A stretch of 64,000 nt of DNA from Mytilus californianus (GCF_021869535.1 NW_026262690.1:61202995-61266994); one strand, 5' to 3'. Shown: positions 22,366 to 33,833, counted from the stretch's first letter. Translations and numbers: made by a program. The notes: generated by a model from the sequence alone, not told the origin.

Positions 22366-23300
22366 ATGTACAACAAGCGCAAGAAGAACCTACCAGTTTT
22401 AACAAAAACTGTTGATGAAATCAACATAGATGGTATTTGGGCACGTACTACCAAAGGTGACCCATTCCTGCTAACAGATGACAACACAGTTGGGCGTATG
22501 TTAATCTTAAGTACTCAAAAGAATCTAACACACTTATCAGCTGCAGATATCATATATGGTGATGGTACATTCTTCTCCTGTCCGAGCCTATTCTTCCAAC
22601 TTTAAACATTTCACGCAATGGTTGACGGCGCAATGTATCCACTGGTACACAGTTTACTTCCAGCCAAGAGCGAACTAGTATACACAAGGTTCTTGACTTT
22701 ACTCAAAGATGTATGCCACCAACACCAACTACAATGCAACTTCAGCCTACCACTATATTCCTGGACTATGAAGTCTCCATCTAAAATGCAGCATATTCTG
22801 TATTTCCTGGCATCAACGCAAAAGGCTGTGTTTTCCACTACACACACTGCATGTGGAGAAATGCACAAGAAACAGGGATTCAGGTTCCATACAAGGAAGA
22901 CATCAACATTCATCAACTTGTACGCCGTGCCGCTGTCCTTCCACTTGTACCTACTGCTGAGGTCGAAGATGTGTGGTTTAATGCCCTAACCGACATAGAT
23001 CAGATTGATACTAACATCAACTACACGCCCTTTACAGACTATGTAACAACATACTGGGTCGAACAGAACAGTCACCTTTGGGACCATTACACAACACAGG
23101 GATCGAGGACTACACATCATCTAGAGGGATGGCACAGCAAGCTGAAGAAACATTTACAGCACCCACATCCAAACATCTTTAAACTCATAAAACTACTGAA
23201 GCATGAGGAAGCTTTCAACGCCCTGACAATGATGCAGTATGCAGCCGGTGGGAAAAGAGTGGCTCAAAAACGAAAGTATGTCGAAATCAACAACAAATAA
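22366..23300 (+). pseudogene. MULE-type transposase fragment, broken
   Basis: The frame reads 'LTDDNTVGRMLI', 'YGDGTFFSCPSLFFQL' (first acidic residue of the DDE core in DGTF), an in-frame TAA at 22603-22605, then 'HAMVDGAMYPLVHSLLPAKS' and 'YTRFLTLL'. A frameshift near 22745 leads to 'TIFLDYEVSI', a second stop, 'CVFHYTHCMWRNAQETGIQV', and 'HHLEGWHSKLKKHL' near the end. Order and motifs fit the MULE transposase domain of bivalve FLYWCH/MULE genes. At least two stops and one frameshift make it a pseudogene. Possible polyadenylation signal AATAAA at 23689. Confidence 0.8.
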
Positions 23301-23489
23301 GAAGAGCTTAAGGTTAGACACCGCAACTTGGAAGTCACAACAGTACAGTTTGGTGATTCAGCCTCCCACCTTCTTCACGTTGAATAGATTAATAAACTTT
23401 AATAGACTTATATACAGTGAATTTCTAAGGTGTGTGCTACAATGTGTGATTTGTTTTAGTACTGTTAACTTGTAATGTTTGTTTCATAT

Positions 23490-23659
23490 CAGTGGCGGAT
23501 CCAGGGGGGGGGGGGGGGGGGGGGGGGTTCCGGGAGTTGGAATCCCCCCTTTTTTTGACGATCAGTGCATTTGAATGGGGACATATAGTTGGAACCCCCC
23601 TTTATCCTGGGTTAGGAACCCCCCCCCCCCCTTTTTATAAATGGCTGGATCCGCCCCTG
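23490..23659. mobile_element. 170-bp inverted-repeat element with G/C runs
   Basis: It starts CAGTGGCGGATCCAG and ends CTGGATCCGCCCCTG, inverse copies differing at one position. CATAT flanks both sides (23485-23489 and 23660-23664), consistent with a 5-bp target duplication. The arms contain a long G run and matching C runs. Confidence 0.85.
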
Positions 23660-23934
23660 CATATTATAATGCTTTCTTGAATCTGTGAAATAAAGAAACA
23701 AAATAATTAACTTATATTTGTTTCCATTTTTTTTCATAATTATTTTAATTAAAACAAGTGTGGACACAGATCAGTGTGGATAATATGTTTGGATGTTTGA
23801 CAGTGTTTTCTGACAAAAAGAGTTCTCTGGCTTTCCCCATAGGGTTCTATGTTGAACTGTTGTGCCCAGTGACAGTCAACCTGTACCAAACACTGAAAAT
23901 AGCAGTCTTATATTCAATATTGCGTTTTAATGTT

Positions 23935-24005
23935 CAATATATATATAAGAAAATGTGTTACGAGTGCCAATGAGACAACTCTCCATCCAAGTCACACTTT
24001 GTAAA
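23935..24005 (-). repeat. PLE-A 3'-tail end
   Basis: On the minus strand it ends in GTTGTCTCATTGGCACTCGTA, the final ~65 bp of the PLE-A tail. Confidence 0.6.
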
Positions 24006-24365
24006 AGTAAACCATTAAATCAGGTCAATCAAAACTGTCATGTAGGAGACACTACATTAAATCAGTGCTGACCGATCATAGATTTTATTTAGCTAGACAT
24101 TGCTTTTAATATCAAATCTACATATTGGCCAACGTGCTCAGCGGAAATAAAAGTTAATATACAAAAGCATGACAAAATATTAATGATAAAATGTGTATAT
24201 ATTTCTGTAAAAGATTAGAATTTTACTTTACCAATATACTAGTACTTCACTTAGACTAAATTTGAGCGCAAGAACATCTCTGTTTGTGAATCAGTTGAAT
24301 CCAGGGGTCCAAGTTCAACATATTAACGGAAATTTTTGTGTATTAACGGAAAATTTTGTGTGTGC

Positions 24366-24545
24366 TTTGCATGCGACTGTCATACAAGTGAGAGGTTTAG
24401 CTAGCTATAAAACCAGGTTCAATCCAACATTTTCTACATAAGAAAATGCCTGTTCCAAGTCAGGAATGTGACAGTTGTTATCCATTCGTTCGATGTGTTT
24501 GAGCTTTTTATTTTGCCATTTGATTAGGGACTTTCCTTTTTTACT
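24366..24545 (+). repeat. Dispersed repeat 'GCGACTGTCATACAAGTGAG' (copy 1)
   Basis: It contains GTGAGAGGTTTAGCTAGCTA, AAACCAGGTTCAATCC and TTGCCATTTGATTAGGGAC. Other copies: 49686-49905, 57487-57690, part at 43197-43305, and inverted at 36250-36345. Confidence 0.8.
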
Positions 24546-24950
24546 GCAGGTTTTGGCATATTTAAAACGGAATTACAGAAATATGAAATGTTGTTAGTTG
24601 ATACAAAACAGAAAATGATAAACACTTTTATCAAAAGATGAATTGGATCGGGGTTCTGTGTATTCATATTATTTGTACAACTCTCATTACTCTTGGGAAG
24701 CGTGTTCTTTGCATCGAGGCTTGCGTTGCTTTACATCGAGGCCACAGTAGTTCAACCAATCGGGGAATGTTTATTTGGGGCATGTGACCTATTTTAACTG
24801 CAGGTTTTAGAATGTTTTAATCGAAATTATAGAAAAATAGAATGTTGTTAGAACATACAAAACAGAAAATGATGAATAATTTTAGCAAAAGATAAATTGG
24901 ATCGGGGTTCTGTGTATTCACATTATTTGTACAACTCTCCTTACTGATGC
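24536..24950. repeat. Two ~160-bp direct repeats, 255 bp apart
   Basis: Copies at 24536-24695 and 24790-24950 share ACTGCAGGTTTT, ACAAAACAGAAAATGAT, AATTGGATCGGGGTTCTGTG and TATTTGTACAACTCTC. Confidence 0.8.
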
Positions 24951-25116
24951 CATATTTTGGAATTTCCGTGACCTAAATGGTTCGCGAAAATTAATATTTT
25001 TATATATAGTATAGTAAACACAGAAATTATACACATACAAAAATTACCTATTACCTATCCAAAAACACTTGTCAATTAAAAGTTGATTAAACAATGTTTA
25101 TACAGTATAATCCTTT

Positions 25117-25337
25117 GTTTGCACAGTTTTCCCCCTATTCCCACATGAAATTTTAACTTTTCTTAAGTTAAAATTTCATGTTAAAGGGTTCATTCCTCCT
25201 ATTCCCACATGAAATTTTAACTTTTCTTAAGTTAAAATTTCATGTTAAAGGGTTCATTCCTCCTATTCCCACTTTTTATAAATCTGGTAAGAAAAGTTAA
25301 AATTTCATGTGGGAATAGGGGGATAACTTGTGCAAAC
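25117..25337. mobile_element. Multi-hairpin inverted-repeat element, 221 bp
   Basis: The outer arms start GTTTGCAC and end GTGCAAAC and pair over about 50 bp (CCCCCTATTCCCACATG with CATGTGGGAATAGGGGG). Inside, a 66-bp unit is repeated twice in tandem. Each unit carries its own palindrome ATGAAATTTTAACTT / AAGTTAAAATTTCAT. A related half copy is at about 22085-22140. Confidence 0.85.
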
Positions 25338-25579
25338 ATACAATGTAAAATTATCATACACGGAAAAAAGTTTTTGGTAGGAAACAAATTATTATTGTAA
25401 TGAATCCAGCTATCTTGTCTGATAACATTATTTTTCCCACAAATAAAAAAGGAGACTTTAACATCCCGAATATTCTCTCGGTTTTTATGTGAGTTTACAT
25501 TGTGAAGGCCTCAAATATTTCTCACATATGTACATGACCTTAGTTTTAAGGAGAGGCACAGTTCTCTTCTTTACCATCG

Positions 25580-25740
25580 ATATAGATATGTTTTTTTTTG
25601 TCTTTTCTGGTGTTCCAGTTAAGTTTGAATTACTATAAATCTTGTATAAAAATCACGGTTAATTTCAACAATGGTGTAACTGTTAATAACGTTTGTTTAT
25701 AAGTTAATTGAATTCAATAAAAAAAGAGAATGGACAAGTA
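25580..25740. repeat. Segmental duplication block homologous to 33890-34030
   Basis: It shares TTACTATAAATCTTGTA, CGGTTAATTTCAA, GGTGTAACTG and TTTATAAGTTAATT with the later block, in order. Confidence 0.6.
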
Positions 25741-26560
25741 TTATACAAATAAGATGTGGTAACTATGCGACACATGGCGCTAATGAGAGTTGTAAGTTGT
25801 AGTATAATTATTGCGACAACTATTCATCAGAAACCAACTGACGTAAATATTAGCAACTATTGGTCGCAGAACGGCCTTCAACAATACGCAAAACCCATAC
25901 CGTATAGTAAGCTAGAAAAGGCCCCGATATGACACAATGCAAAACATAATATAAAAATAAGAAGATGTGGTATAATTACCACTGATACAACTCTCCACCA
26001 GAGACCAAATGACATAGAAGTTAACAACTATAGGTCACCGTGCGGCGTTCAACAATGAGCGAAACCAATACCGCATAGTCAGCTATAAAAAAACCCCGAA
26101 ATGGGAAATGTAAAACAATTCAAACGAAAAAAATAAGGGCCCGATTTATGTACAAAATAATGAACGAAAAACAAATATGATATGCAGCAACAAACGACAA
26201 CCACTGAATTAGAGGCTCCCGACTTGGGACAGGCACATACAGAATGTGTCGGGGTTAAACTAGTTTGAAGGCACCAACACCCCCCTAACCTCGGACAGTA
26301 GTGTAACAGAACAATATAAGAACAAACTATAAAAATCAGTTGAAAAGGGCTAAACTTATCAGATCGATATAAAGCAGAAAGACATCAGACCGGACGTGGC
26401 AGGGTATTTATACATCCCCACAACAAAAAAGACATTAAGTACAGATCCGAGAGTATTCGCAGTTACTGACAGCTAATTCAAAGCCAATAACAACTAATAA
26501 AAAAATCATGCATTTAAGACTAAAATAACAATCAGTACACATCCAACATCCAATATATTT
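25740..26560 (-). repeat. PLE-A 3' tail plus an extra tail end
   Basis: From 26560 downward on the minus strand: GTCAGTAACTGCGAATACTC, 'ACACTACTGTCCGAGGTTAG', 'CCTGTCCCAAGTCGGGAGCC' and the ACCACATCTTCTTA end at about 25960. It continues directly from PLE coding remnants at 26610-26970. A second truncated tail end lies at 25740-25945. Confidence 0.8.
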
Positions 26561-26609
26561 AGTACATGCAAAGACGTCATTATCATTCAGAGAAAAACAT
26601 GACCTTGTG

Positions 26610-26970
26610 CAATGTCAAGATACAGGTTTGATTTTGATTTACTGATTACAAAATCAATATTAAAACCAATAAAATCAATATTCAGATCGTATCTAAATTT
26701 CCGGGCTCGGTAAACAACATCTCCGTAAAAATTAGGATGTGCTATCCCGCTTGAAATAAGTTTTCTACAGGTACAACCAAACTTTCAAACAAATTCTTTG
26801 TATCTATGGAAGAATTTTGTAAAGGTTTTAAAAGTAATTTGTGGTAACGAAACCCCTGAATTAATAATTTACCAGTAATACATAGATTACGTTCATTGAA
26901 ATCCAAAAAGTAACAACAGACACGGACAAAGCGAACGAGTTGTTATATATAAACACCGCATTTTTAAATC
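26610..26970 (-). pseudogene. PLE-A C-terminal fragment
   Basis: Minus-strand frames give 'QLVRFVRVCCYFLDFNERN', then 'LCITGKLLIQGFRYHKLL' and a KLISSGIAHPNFYGDVV segment, matching the 45714-46136 C-terminus. A frameshift and a stop interrupt it. Confidence 0.75.
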
Positions 26971-26999
26971 CGCCTGTTACTAAAACAAATGATATGATT

Positions 27000-28420
27000 T
27001 CGGTGCGAGATCAAAATTTGAGTATCCAAAAAGGCCTTGACAGAACAGGAAGAAAAAACTAACGACCAAGTTAATTTTGTTGGAGGGAGATGCAACCTTA
27101 GCTGAACCAGAATTACTAAATATCACGAAATGGAAATGTGTACAAACCAAATGTATGATTCGATTGATGCTAATACAAAAAAACAATTGGCTATTAGACA
27201 GACAGTACACATTAGAGACCAACCTTGCCTGGGTGATTTCCAACCTTAGCATTCGCACAAATACAAAATTTTAAGAACGGCAAAACAGACAAAATATGTT
27301 ATTTGAATCGTGCTTATACGAAAGCATTCACTACTTGGCAGCGGATAGTTCTCTCGGGAACAAAAGTTTCGACAGCCAAACATATAAAAAGCTGGGAAGT
27401 ACAACAACTATAGAACACCAAAACAGTTAAGTCTTCTTTGACAAGGGGGAATTGCAACCGTAGCTTTAACACTATTACATAATTTAACAAAGTTACAGAC
27501 AATAGTATAATTTTGAATACTAAAATATATTCTTAGGTAAACAGACGGTGATTTAAAAAGACTTACGTTAATTCTTACCACAAATGAACAACTTGTCTAT
27601 CATTTCATTATAACCAAACTATAACTTATTTTCTTTCAAACCAGTTTGCTGAAAAAATAATGTAAGTACAAAAAAATGTAAAGTTATGCTGATACAAATA
27701 GTGAAGTTAATATTCATGATGTGTCTTCTGGTCAAATCTGCGGATATTTATTTTCAAATTCTGTTTGCCTTTTATGAAGAAATTTCCTTACTTTGTCAAG
27801 AATTATTGAAAATGCCCGCGAAGCTCCCATTTACAGCCAATTATTCTTCTGTTGATTTTTCATTTTCCCTTTCTGCATAGTGACAGTTTTATCAGAAAAG
27901 AGTTTAAGTTATATGTATAACAAGTTAGTTAGTGTGTATTTATATAAGGGCTTTATGTTTGTATTTTATTTTGACGCACCAGTTGTTTCAAGGAACTATT
28001 TTTTATGACGCTTAGAAAAAATATTTAATTTTTGCCTCATATTCTTACTTGTGAAAATTTAAAACTAAATTAGTAACTTTCAATTGTTTACTAAAAATTT
28101 GAATCGGACGTCGATTATATACAAGTCCTCTCTGTTAGCCAGTTGAATAGAACTTTTCATGATAATGTGCAGCCATGATCTGAAGATGCAACATTTCCCC
28201 GTAAATATAAATGATACTGATCATTAAAATTACACGTATTAGTTTGCAATGTATTTCATTTTTTTATCATACGTGCAGATTATCATGACATCCGCCTCTC
28301 ATTTATCATGAGTGTTTATTCGTAATAAACTTAATAAAATTATTTTGGATTCTATAAAAATGTAGATTTAATGGAAATTTAATGTGAATTACAATTTATT
28401 TTATGTGATACAAAATAAAA
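27000..28420. other. No gene or recognised repeat
   Basis: AT-rich sequence. Open frames of about 60-90 codons show no recognisable protein features. Confidence 0.5.
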
Positions 28421-28424
28421 AGGT

Positions 28425-29530
28425 ACCAAGTTAAATTGATGCACCACAAATACAAATAAAATTGAGAATGGTCTATATATGAAATAATAAATGTAAGAAG
28501 AACTAGTTAGATTGAAAAATAAGGAGGTGTGGTTTGACTGCCAAAAACACAATTATCTACCTATTAAGGCTATACTTTATAAATCAAATGTCAAAATAAA
28601 GAATTTAACATCTTGAAAAAGGTAAGTAAGCGGATTTGATGCGTTTTTTTGAAGTATTTACTGGTGATCAAAGTCGGAATAAGTCTAGCAATTTAATAAA
28701 CGGTCTTAAATGTTACAATATTGAGTTTGGTTATTACGGTTCGATTCCTTTTACATTACATGACATAACTGATCTTTAAAAGAAGTATAAAAAGATGTAT
28801 ACGTAACTGTGTCTGTGGATCAAGTAATTATTAAGATAAATCTGTTAAAATCTGTCTAAGACACGTAATTATGTAATGTATTATCGAATTAGTAACAGGC
28901 ATTTAAACCAAAAGTTAATCATAGGAAAATTTTAACAATTAATTATGAAAAAAGTGCAATTATCAAGGTCAGAAAGTTAATATTCCAAATAATGTAAAAG
29001 CTTTTCGCCCGTTCGAAGTAGCACAATACTCATTTACGTTCTAAGGTAATATGCATCACATTAGTACCGTTAATGTTATTATAAATTAATTTTGTGTTTA
29101 TGCATTTGGGCAATGGAGTGATTTTTATCATAAAGCACAGTAAATTTATTTCCCAGAACATTAAGGTTTATTTCAAAAGCATTTTCTTTAAATATCTCTG
29201 GATGAAAGTTAAACTGAACTTTGTGTGCTTCGTGCCTATTAATCTGATAATCCAACTCCTTCCAACTAATTTTTACAGTTTGTTCTTTTGTTGTCCTGTT
29301 ACACTAATGTCCCAGGTTGAGAATCAAGCGTTCGTTCTTTATGTGCCTGTGTCAAATACGGAGTCTGCAATCCAGTGGTTGTTGTTGTTGTTTGCTGTCT
29401 GTCGTAATAATTTTTCGTTTATTGTTTTTAACATTAATAAGGCCGTTTGTTTTCTTTTTTGAATTAATTTAAATTTCGTCATGCAACGGTCTTTTATAGC
29501 TTACTATTTGGTATGTGATTTGTTCGTCGT
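28425..29530. repeat. Segmental duplication, paralogue of 39480-41740
   Basis: Shared blocks in order: TTGATGCACCA with AGAAGAAC (28425-28545 and 39480-39600); TTATCGAATTA and AATCATAGGAAAAT (28789-28930 and 40095-40262); TAAAGCTTTTCG-type and TACCGTTAATG-type blocks (28985-29110 and 41020-41135); CCCAGAAC and GGATGAAAGTTAAACTGAAC (29150-29215 and 41175-41470). The later copy has two insertions. Confidence 0.75.
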
Positions 29531-30450
29531 TGAAGTTAGAGACAACAGTAGTTTACCGATGTTCAAATAAAAAAATCCTTTAAGAATATAGAAATCAATG
29601 TTAAAAAATACCCGAATGAATGCTATGAACTAAAAAAGAAAAGAGACCGAGTGTGTTGACTAGTCAATCGTCTCCTGCTTAGCATGCACCACCCGCGATG
29701 CGAATCCATACTCAGTCAATATGTAACAGTTGGGAATAGGACACAAATGATAAATTTACATATCATACATTTTTCCTGTATCTAAAGATCTAAGACCGCG
29801 TAAACATGGTGCTAGTGAGATGATACACAGACATATAGTATGTAGTGTCGATTTCAGTCGGTTTCATCTTATCTCTGTTTGAACAGTTTTTGTGTCAGGA
29901 GCACACTCCTGTTAATGATGTACGTAAAGTGTGATCATGATTGAGATATGCAAGCGCCCTACGATGGAGGTAGAGGGTACGTTACTGCTGAAAAATGAAA
30001 GTTCTCAATTTGAAATTTGAAATCACGTTTGTTATAGATTATAATTTAAGTCGTCAATATGTTTCTTTTCAAGGAAAATCTTTTATTTCAAGTTCAATAG
30101 GGTTATTGAGTGGAAGGACACCATCAATATGTCTGGAAGTGAAATTTAAGATACCTTTTCTTTTTTCATTGAGAATGCTCTGTACGAAATTTTTTTCATA
30201 CGAGTATATAAAATATCTAGTTGGCAAGCAGGAATGCACATTAAGTACCCATTGTAACGGTAAAATGTAGTTGCTTAAATCTTTGTCCTGTGGTCTCTGC
30301 GGGAACGTTGTTTTATTGCCAATCGTACCAAAATTCCTTATCCCTTTTTCAAAAAGATATATTATATACAAAATTGCGAGTGAAAATAAGTATATCTCAA
30401 ATTAAGCTAAGTGAACATTCAAGAATTTTTATGAATAAAGATTATAATAT
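29193..30450. repeat. Direct tandem duplication, copy 1 (~1.29 kb)
   Basis: It matches 30478-31960 base for base over long stretches, starting from ATCTGGATGAAA-type sequence. It includes a PLE-A tail fragment in plus orientation (29215-29530) and PLE-C remnants in minus orientation (29560-30380). Confidence 0.85.
29560..30380 (-). pseudogene. PLE-C fragment, copy 1 of a duplicated pair
   Basis: On the minus strand 'RHIDGVLPLNNPIELEIKD' is a deleted, mutated form of the YIDDVLSLNN reverse-transcriptase motif, preceded by 'FIYSYEKNFVQSIL'. Lower coordinates hold a decayed C-terminus and tail. The catalytic second Asp is Gly. Confidence 0.75.
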
Positions 30451-30869
30451 ACGCTGGTTTATTTCAAAAACAAGCATGTCTTGAAAATATATCTGGATGA
30501 AAAGTTAAACTGAACTTTGTGTGTCTCGTGCCAATCAATCTTGTAACCCAAATCCTTTTCAACTAATTTCTACACTTTGTTCTTTTGTTGTGCTGTTACA
30601 CTACTGTCCCAGGTTAGGATGATGATCATGCGTTCATTCTTTACGTGATTATGACAAGTACGGAGCCTGGTTGTTGTTGGTTGCTGTATGTCGTAATAGT
30701 TTTTCATTTCATTGTTTTAAAAGCATCAATCAGGCCGTTTGTTTTCTTTTGGAATTATTTAAAATTTCGCCATGCAATGGCCTTTTATAGCCTACTATTA
30801 GCATGGGATTTGTTCGTCGTTGAAGTTAGAAACAACAGTAGTTTACAGATACTCAAATTCATAATTTCT

Positions 30870-31930
30870 TTACGAACATAAAAATCAAGGTTAAAAAAAG
30901 CGAGGGGATGCTATGAACTGCAAAAGTAAATAGACAGGGTGTGTTGACTAGGCAATCGTCTCCTGCTAAGCATGCATCACCCGCGATGCGAATCCATACT
31001 CAGTCAATATGTAACAATCGGGAATAGGACACAATTGATAAATTTACAGATCATACATTTTTCTTGTATCTAAAGATCTAAGATCGCGAAACATGATGCC
31101 ATTGAGTTGATACACGGACACATATCATATGTGGTGTCGATTTCAGTCGTTTTCATCTTATCTCTGTTGAGCAGTTTTTGTGTCAGGAGCACACTCCTGT
31201 TAATGAAGTACGTAAAGGGTGATCATGATTGAGATATGCAAGCGGCATACGATGGAGATAGAGGGTACGTTACTGAGCCTCCTCATGGGGTTTTTGATTA
31301 TGTGATTACTTGGACGTTTTTATATTGATTATTTGATTACCAGACCAAATATTTCATGACTATTTGATTATTTGATAATCTAGGACTGTATTTTTTATTT
31401 TTTGATTATCTTGTTTAAAAAAATAATTAATGATTATGTGATTATATTGGCAAAAAATTTGTGATTATGTGTTTACTTGGACACCCCCACGAGGGGCCTC
31501 GTTCCTGCTGAGAAATAAAAAGCTCACAATTTGAAAATTGAAATAACGTTTGTCATAGATTTTAATTTAAGTTGTCAATTTTATTTCTATATAAATATCA
31601 AGATATGAAGCATATCTTCTGGTTTCGGTAGTATCTTCAAATTCAAGTTCACTAGGGTTATTGAGTGGCAGGACACCATCAATATGTTTGGAAGTTGAAT
31701 TAAAGATACCTTTTCTTTTTTCTTTTAGAATGCTCTGTACTAATTCTTCTTCATAAAAATACATACACAATCTAGTTAGCAAGTAGGGATGAACATTAAT
31801 TACCCAGTGGAATGGTATAATGTAGTTGCTTAAATCATTGTCATGTGGCCTGTGCGGGAAAGTTGTTTTATTGGCAATCATAACAAAATTCCTTATCTTT
31901 ATTTCAAAAAGATAGATTGTATACAAAATT
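30870..31930 (-). pseudogene. PLE-C fragment, copy 2
   Basis: Minus-strand 'FYEEELVQSILKEKRKGIFN', 'HIDGVLPLNNPSELEFEDTT', then 'SYLDIYIEIK' match PLE reverse transcriptase around the catalytic YIDD, here HIDG. It shares the same internal deletion as the first copy, so the deletion predates the duplication. Confidence 0.8.
31275..31500. mobile_element. 226-bp TIR element with 6-bp target duplication
   Basis: The ends GAGCCTCCTCATGGGG and CCCCCACGAGGGGCCTC pair over about 16 bp with three mismatches. GTTACT (31269-31274) and GTTCCT (31501-31506) flank it. The paralogous position in copy 1 (about 29982) reads GTTACTGCTG without the element. The interior repeats GATTATGTGATTA-like motifs. Confidence 0.88.
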
Positions 31931-32119
31931 TATTAGTGAAAATAAGTATATCTCAAATTAAGCCTAAATTCAAAAATTTTCATAAATCACAAGATTATAA
32001 TAATTAATTTATCAGCATTGTTTTTACAAAAACAAATTATACTCGTACGTTAATGTGTCATTTCATTTATACATGGTTTATACTATTTTTGTTCCTTTTA
32101 TATCCATATTCCAAGATAT

Positions 32120-32600
32120 GATTTAATTTCAAATATCAACTATAACGGAACTAAAGTTCTCTCCCTTACACCGAATATCTGGTATATTTCGATGAGTATT
32201 TTTTTTTGTAACTTTTTCTGGCAGGCAATGGCCTATGAGTATAGTTACAAGTCATATATTTACATTTAGAAAATTTCAACAAGGCACTCGCATACAAAGG
32301 TGCTAATTTTGATTTAGAATCTTTTGTATTTTATAAGTAAATAAAGGATTCATATGACTAAAGATACGTCCTTAATTGAATTAAGGTATTAAGAAAGGTT
32401 TTTGTTATAAGTCAACATATTGCTGAATTAATAACTCTTTTATTTTTGCGGGAAACATATGAATTTTCTAACTAAATTAGAACATCTCCTTTAAACAAGA
32501 GATATTGTGCAAATTACATTGTAAATCTTAGAGGCCTTTTGAAATTGAAAATAAAGCCAATAAGAGAAAATTAAGAATAACTTAAACTTTGTAACTTTTA
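32120..32600. repeat. Segmental duplication block, copy 2
   Basis: It is homologous to 21590-22070 and in part to 37900-38130; motifs are listed at the first copy. Confidence 0.75.
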
Positions 32601-32941
32601 AAAAGACAACAATACTATCTAACCGAATAAGCTAGAAGCTGCTGTGGTATGTTAAATGTCGATAGTGCTATTTAGAAAGGGGAAACATGCAACGTAGAAA
32701 AATCACATAAACACAAGTTTTTGTAGGCTTAAGATATATTATAACTGTTTAATGCTTTAATGTAACTTACATGTGAATATCCATCTCTTTGTAAAACATT
32801 TTAGTTTAGTTTTCGGGGGTTCACGGTTCTGATAACTTTAACTGTATTTAGCAAATCCTTTTGGAACTTTCCAACTTTGTACTTTATTTGCACATTTAAC
32901 ATTTTTATACCTATATGAAGTTATTTCCTTTCAGAACGATA

Positions 32942-33015
32942 GGTCATTATTTTGAAGAAACAACCCGAAAGATACCAAGTTTCAATGAAAAATGCTTCAA
33001 GGCATAAAATAATGA
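32942..33015. mobile_element. ~74-bp palindromic element
   Basis: The ends GGTCATTATTTTGAAG and ATAAAATAATGACC are inverse repeats around a short middle. Confidence 0.65.
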
Positions 33016-33485
33016 CCTGTGACAGGTTGTTATTTACCCCGATTATAATGCAAACTACAGTTTGTTAAACATTATTTGATAGTAGTCGTGTGTTGTTGCC
33101 ATTTTTTTTTTTTTAATTCAATTTTCCATCTTAAATATTCCTTAAAGGTTTTAGACAAAAAACTCCTTTACTCCACTTACTTTATTGAAATACTAGTACC
33201 AGAACACGTCTTAAACGCACAATTATATGAAATAGAATTATATAATATCAGTCTGCCCTGATTATCCATTTTTAAAGAAAAATTGTATTGCCAAGCAAAA
33301 AAAAGAGAAAGCAATTATTCTGAATAATTACCTTTGAAATCGTTAAAAAAAAATAGTGCTTTTTCGATGTAAAAATAAAACCAGGAAAATACATAATACC
33401 CCCTTTTCTAAAGTTAATATAATAAATTACTTACCAAATGATCTGTATTTTTCATATACCGAAACAACTTTTATATTAATAGGTT

Positions 33486-33581
33486 AGATAATACTTGGTC
33501 ATGTTTTATGAATATTTAAAGCTCGAGGCGCAGCCGAGGGTTTTAAATGATCATAAAACATGACCAAGTATTATCTGACCA
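33486..33581. mobile_element. ~96-bp fold-back element
   Basis: GATAATACTTGGTCATGTTT pairs with AACATGACCAAGTATTATC. The loop side contains CTCGAGGCGCAGCCGAGG, itself partly palindromic. Confidence 0.8.
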
Positions 33582-33795
33582 ATTTAGAACATATTCACAC
33601 CTTCGAGTGATATAACAAAATTAGCCTCTCATTGTAATAATCAAACTTTGATTATTAAATCTATATATGTAAGTAAAGTTTCGATTGCAACACCATTTAA
33701 GAAGGTCAGTAGTATTAAAGGAGACCTGACACGATTGTTAAAATAAACAAAAATCAATTAATTTTAAATCCATTATACTATATAAACACATTTCA

Positions 33796-33833
33796 CTGAT
33801 GAGTCTTTGTAGACGAAACACGCGTTTAGCATA
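33796..33833 (+). ncRNA. Hammerhead-ribozyme-like core (copy A)
   Basis: CTGATGA is followed by stem II GTC-TTTGTA-GAC, then GAAA and a degenerate stem III ending GCATA. Core nucleotides are intact, but stem III is disrupted (two mismatches), so this copy is probably inactive. Confidence 0.55.

Larger units (their letters stand above)
30478..31960. repeat. Direct tandem duplication, copy 2, with insertion
   Basis: This is the paralogue of 29193-30450, including a PLE-A tail fragment (30500-30830) and PLE-C remnants. It differs mainly by the 226-bp insertion at 31275-31500. Confidence 0.85.
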
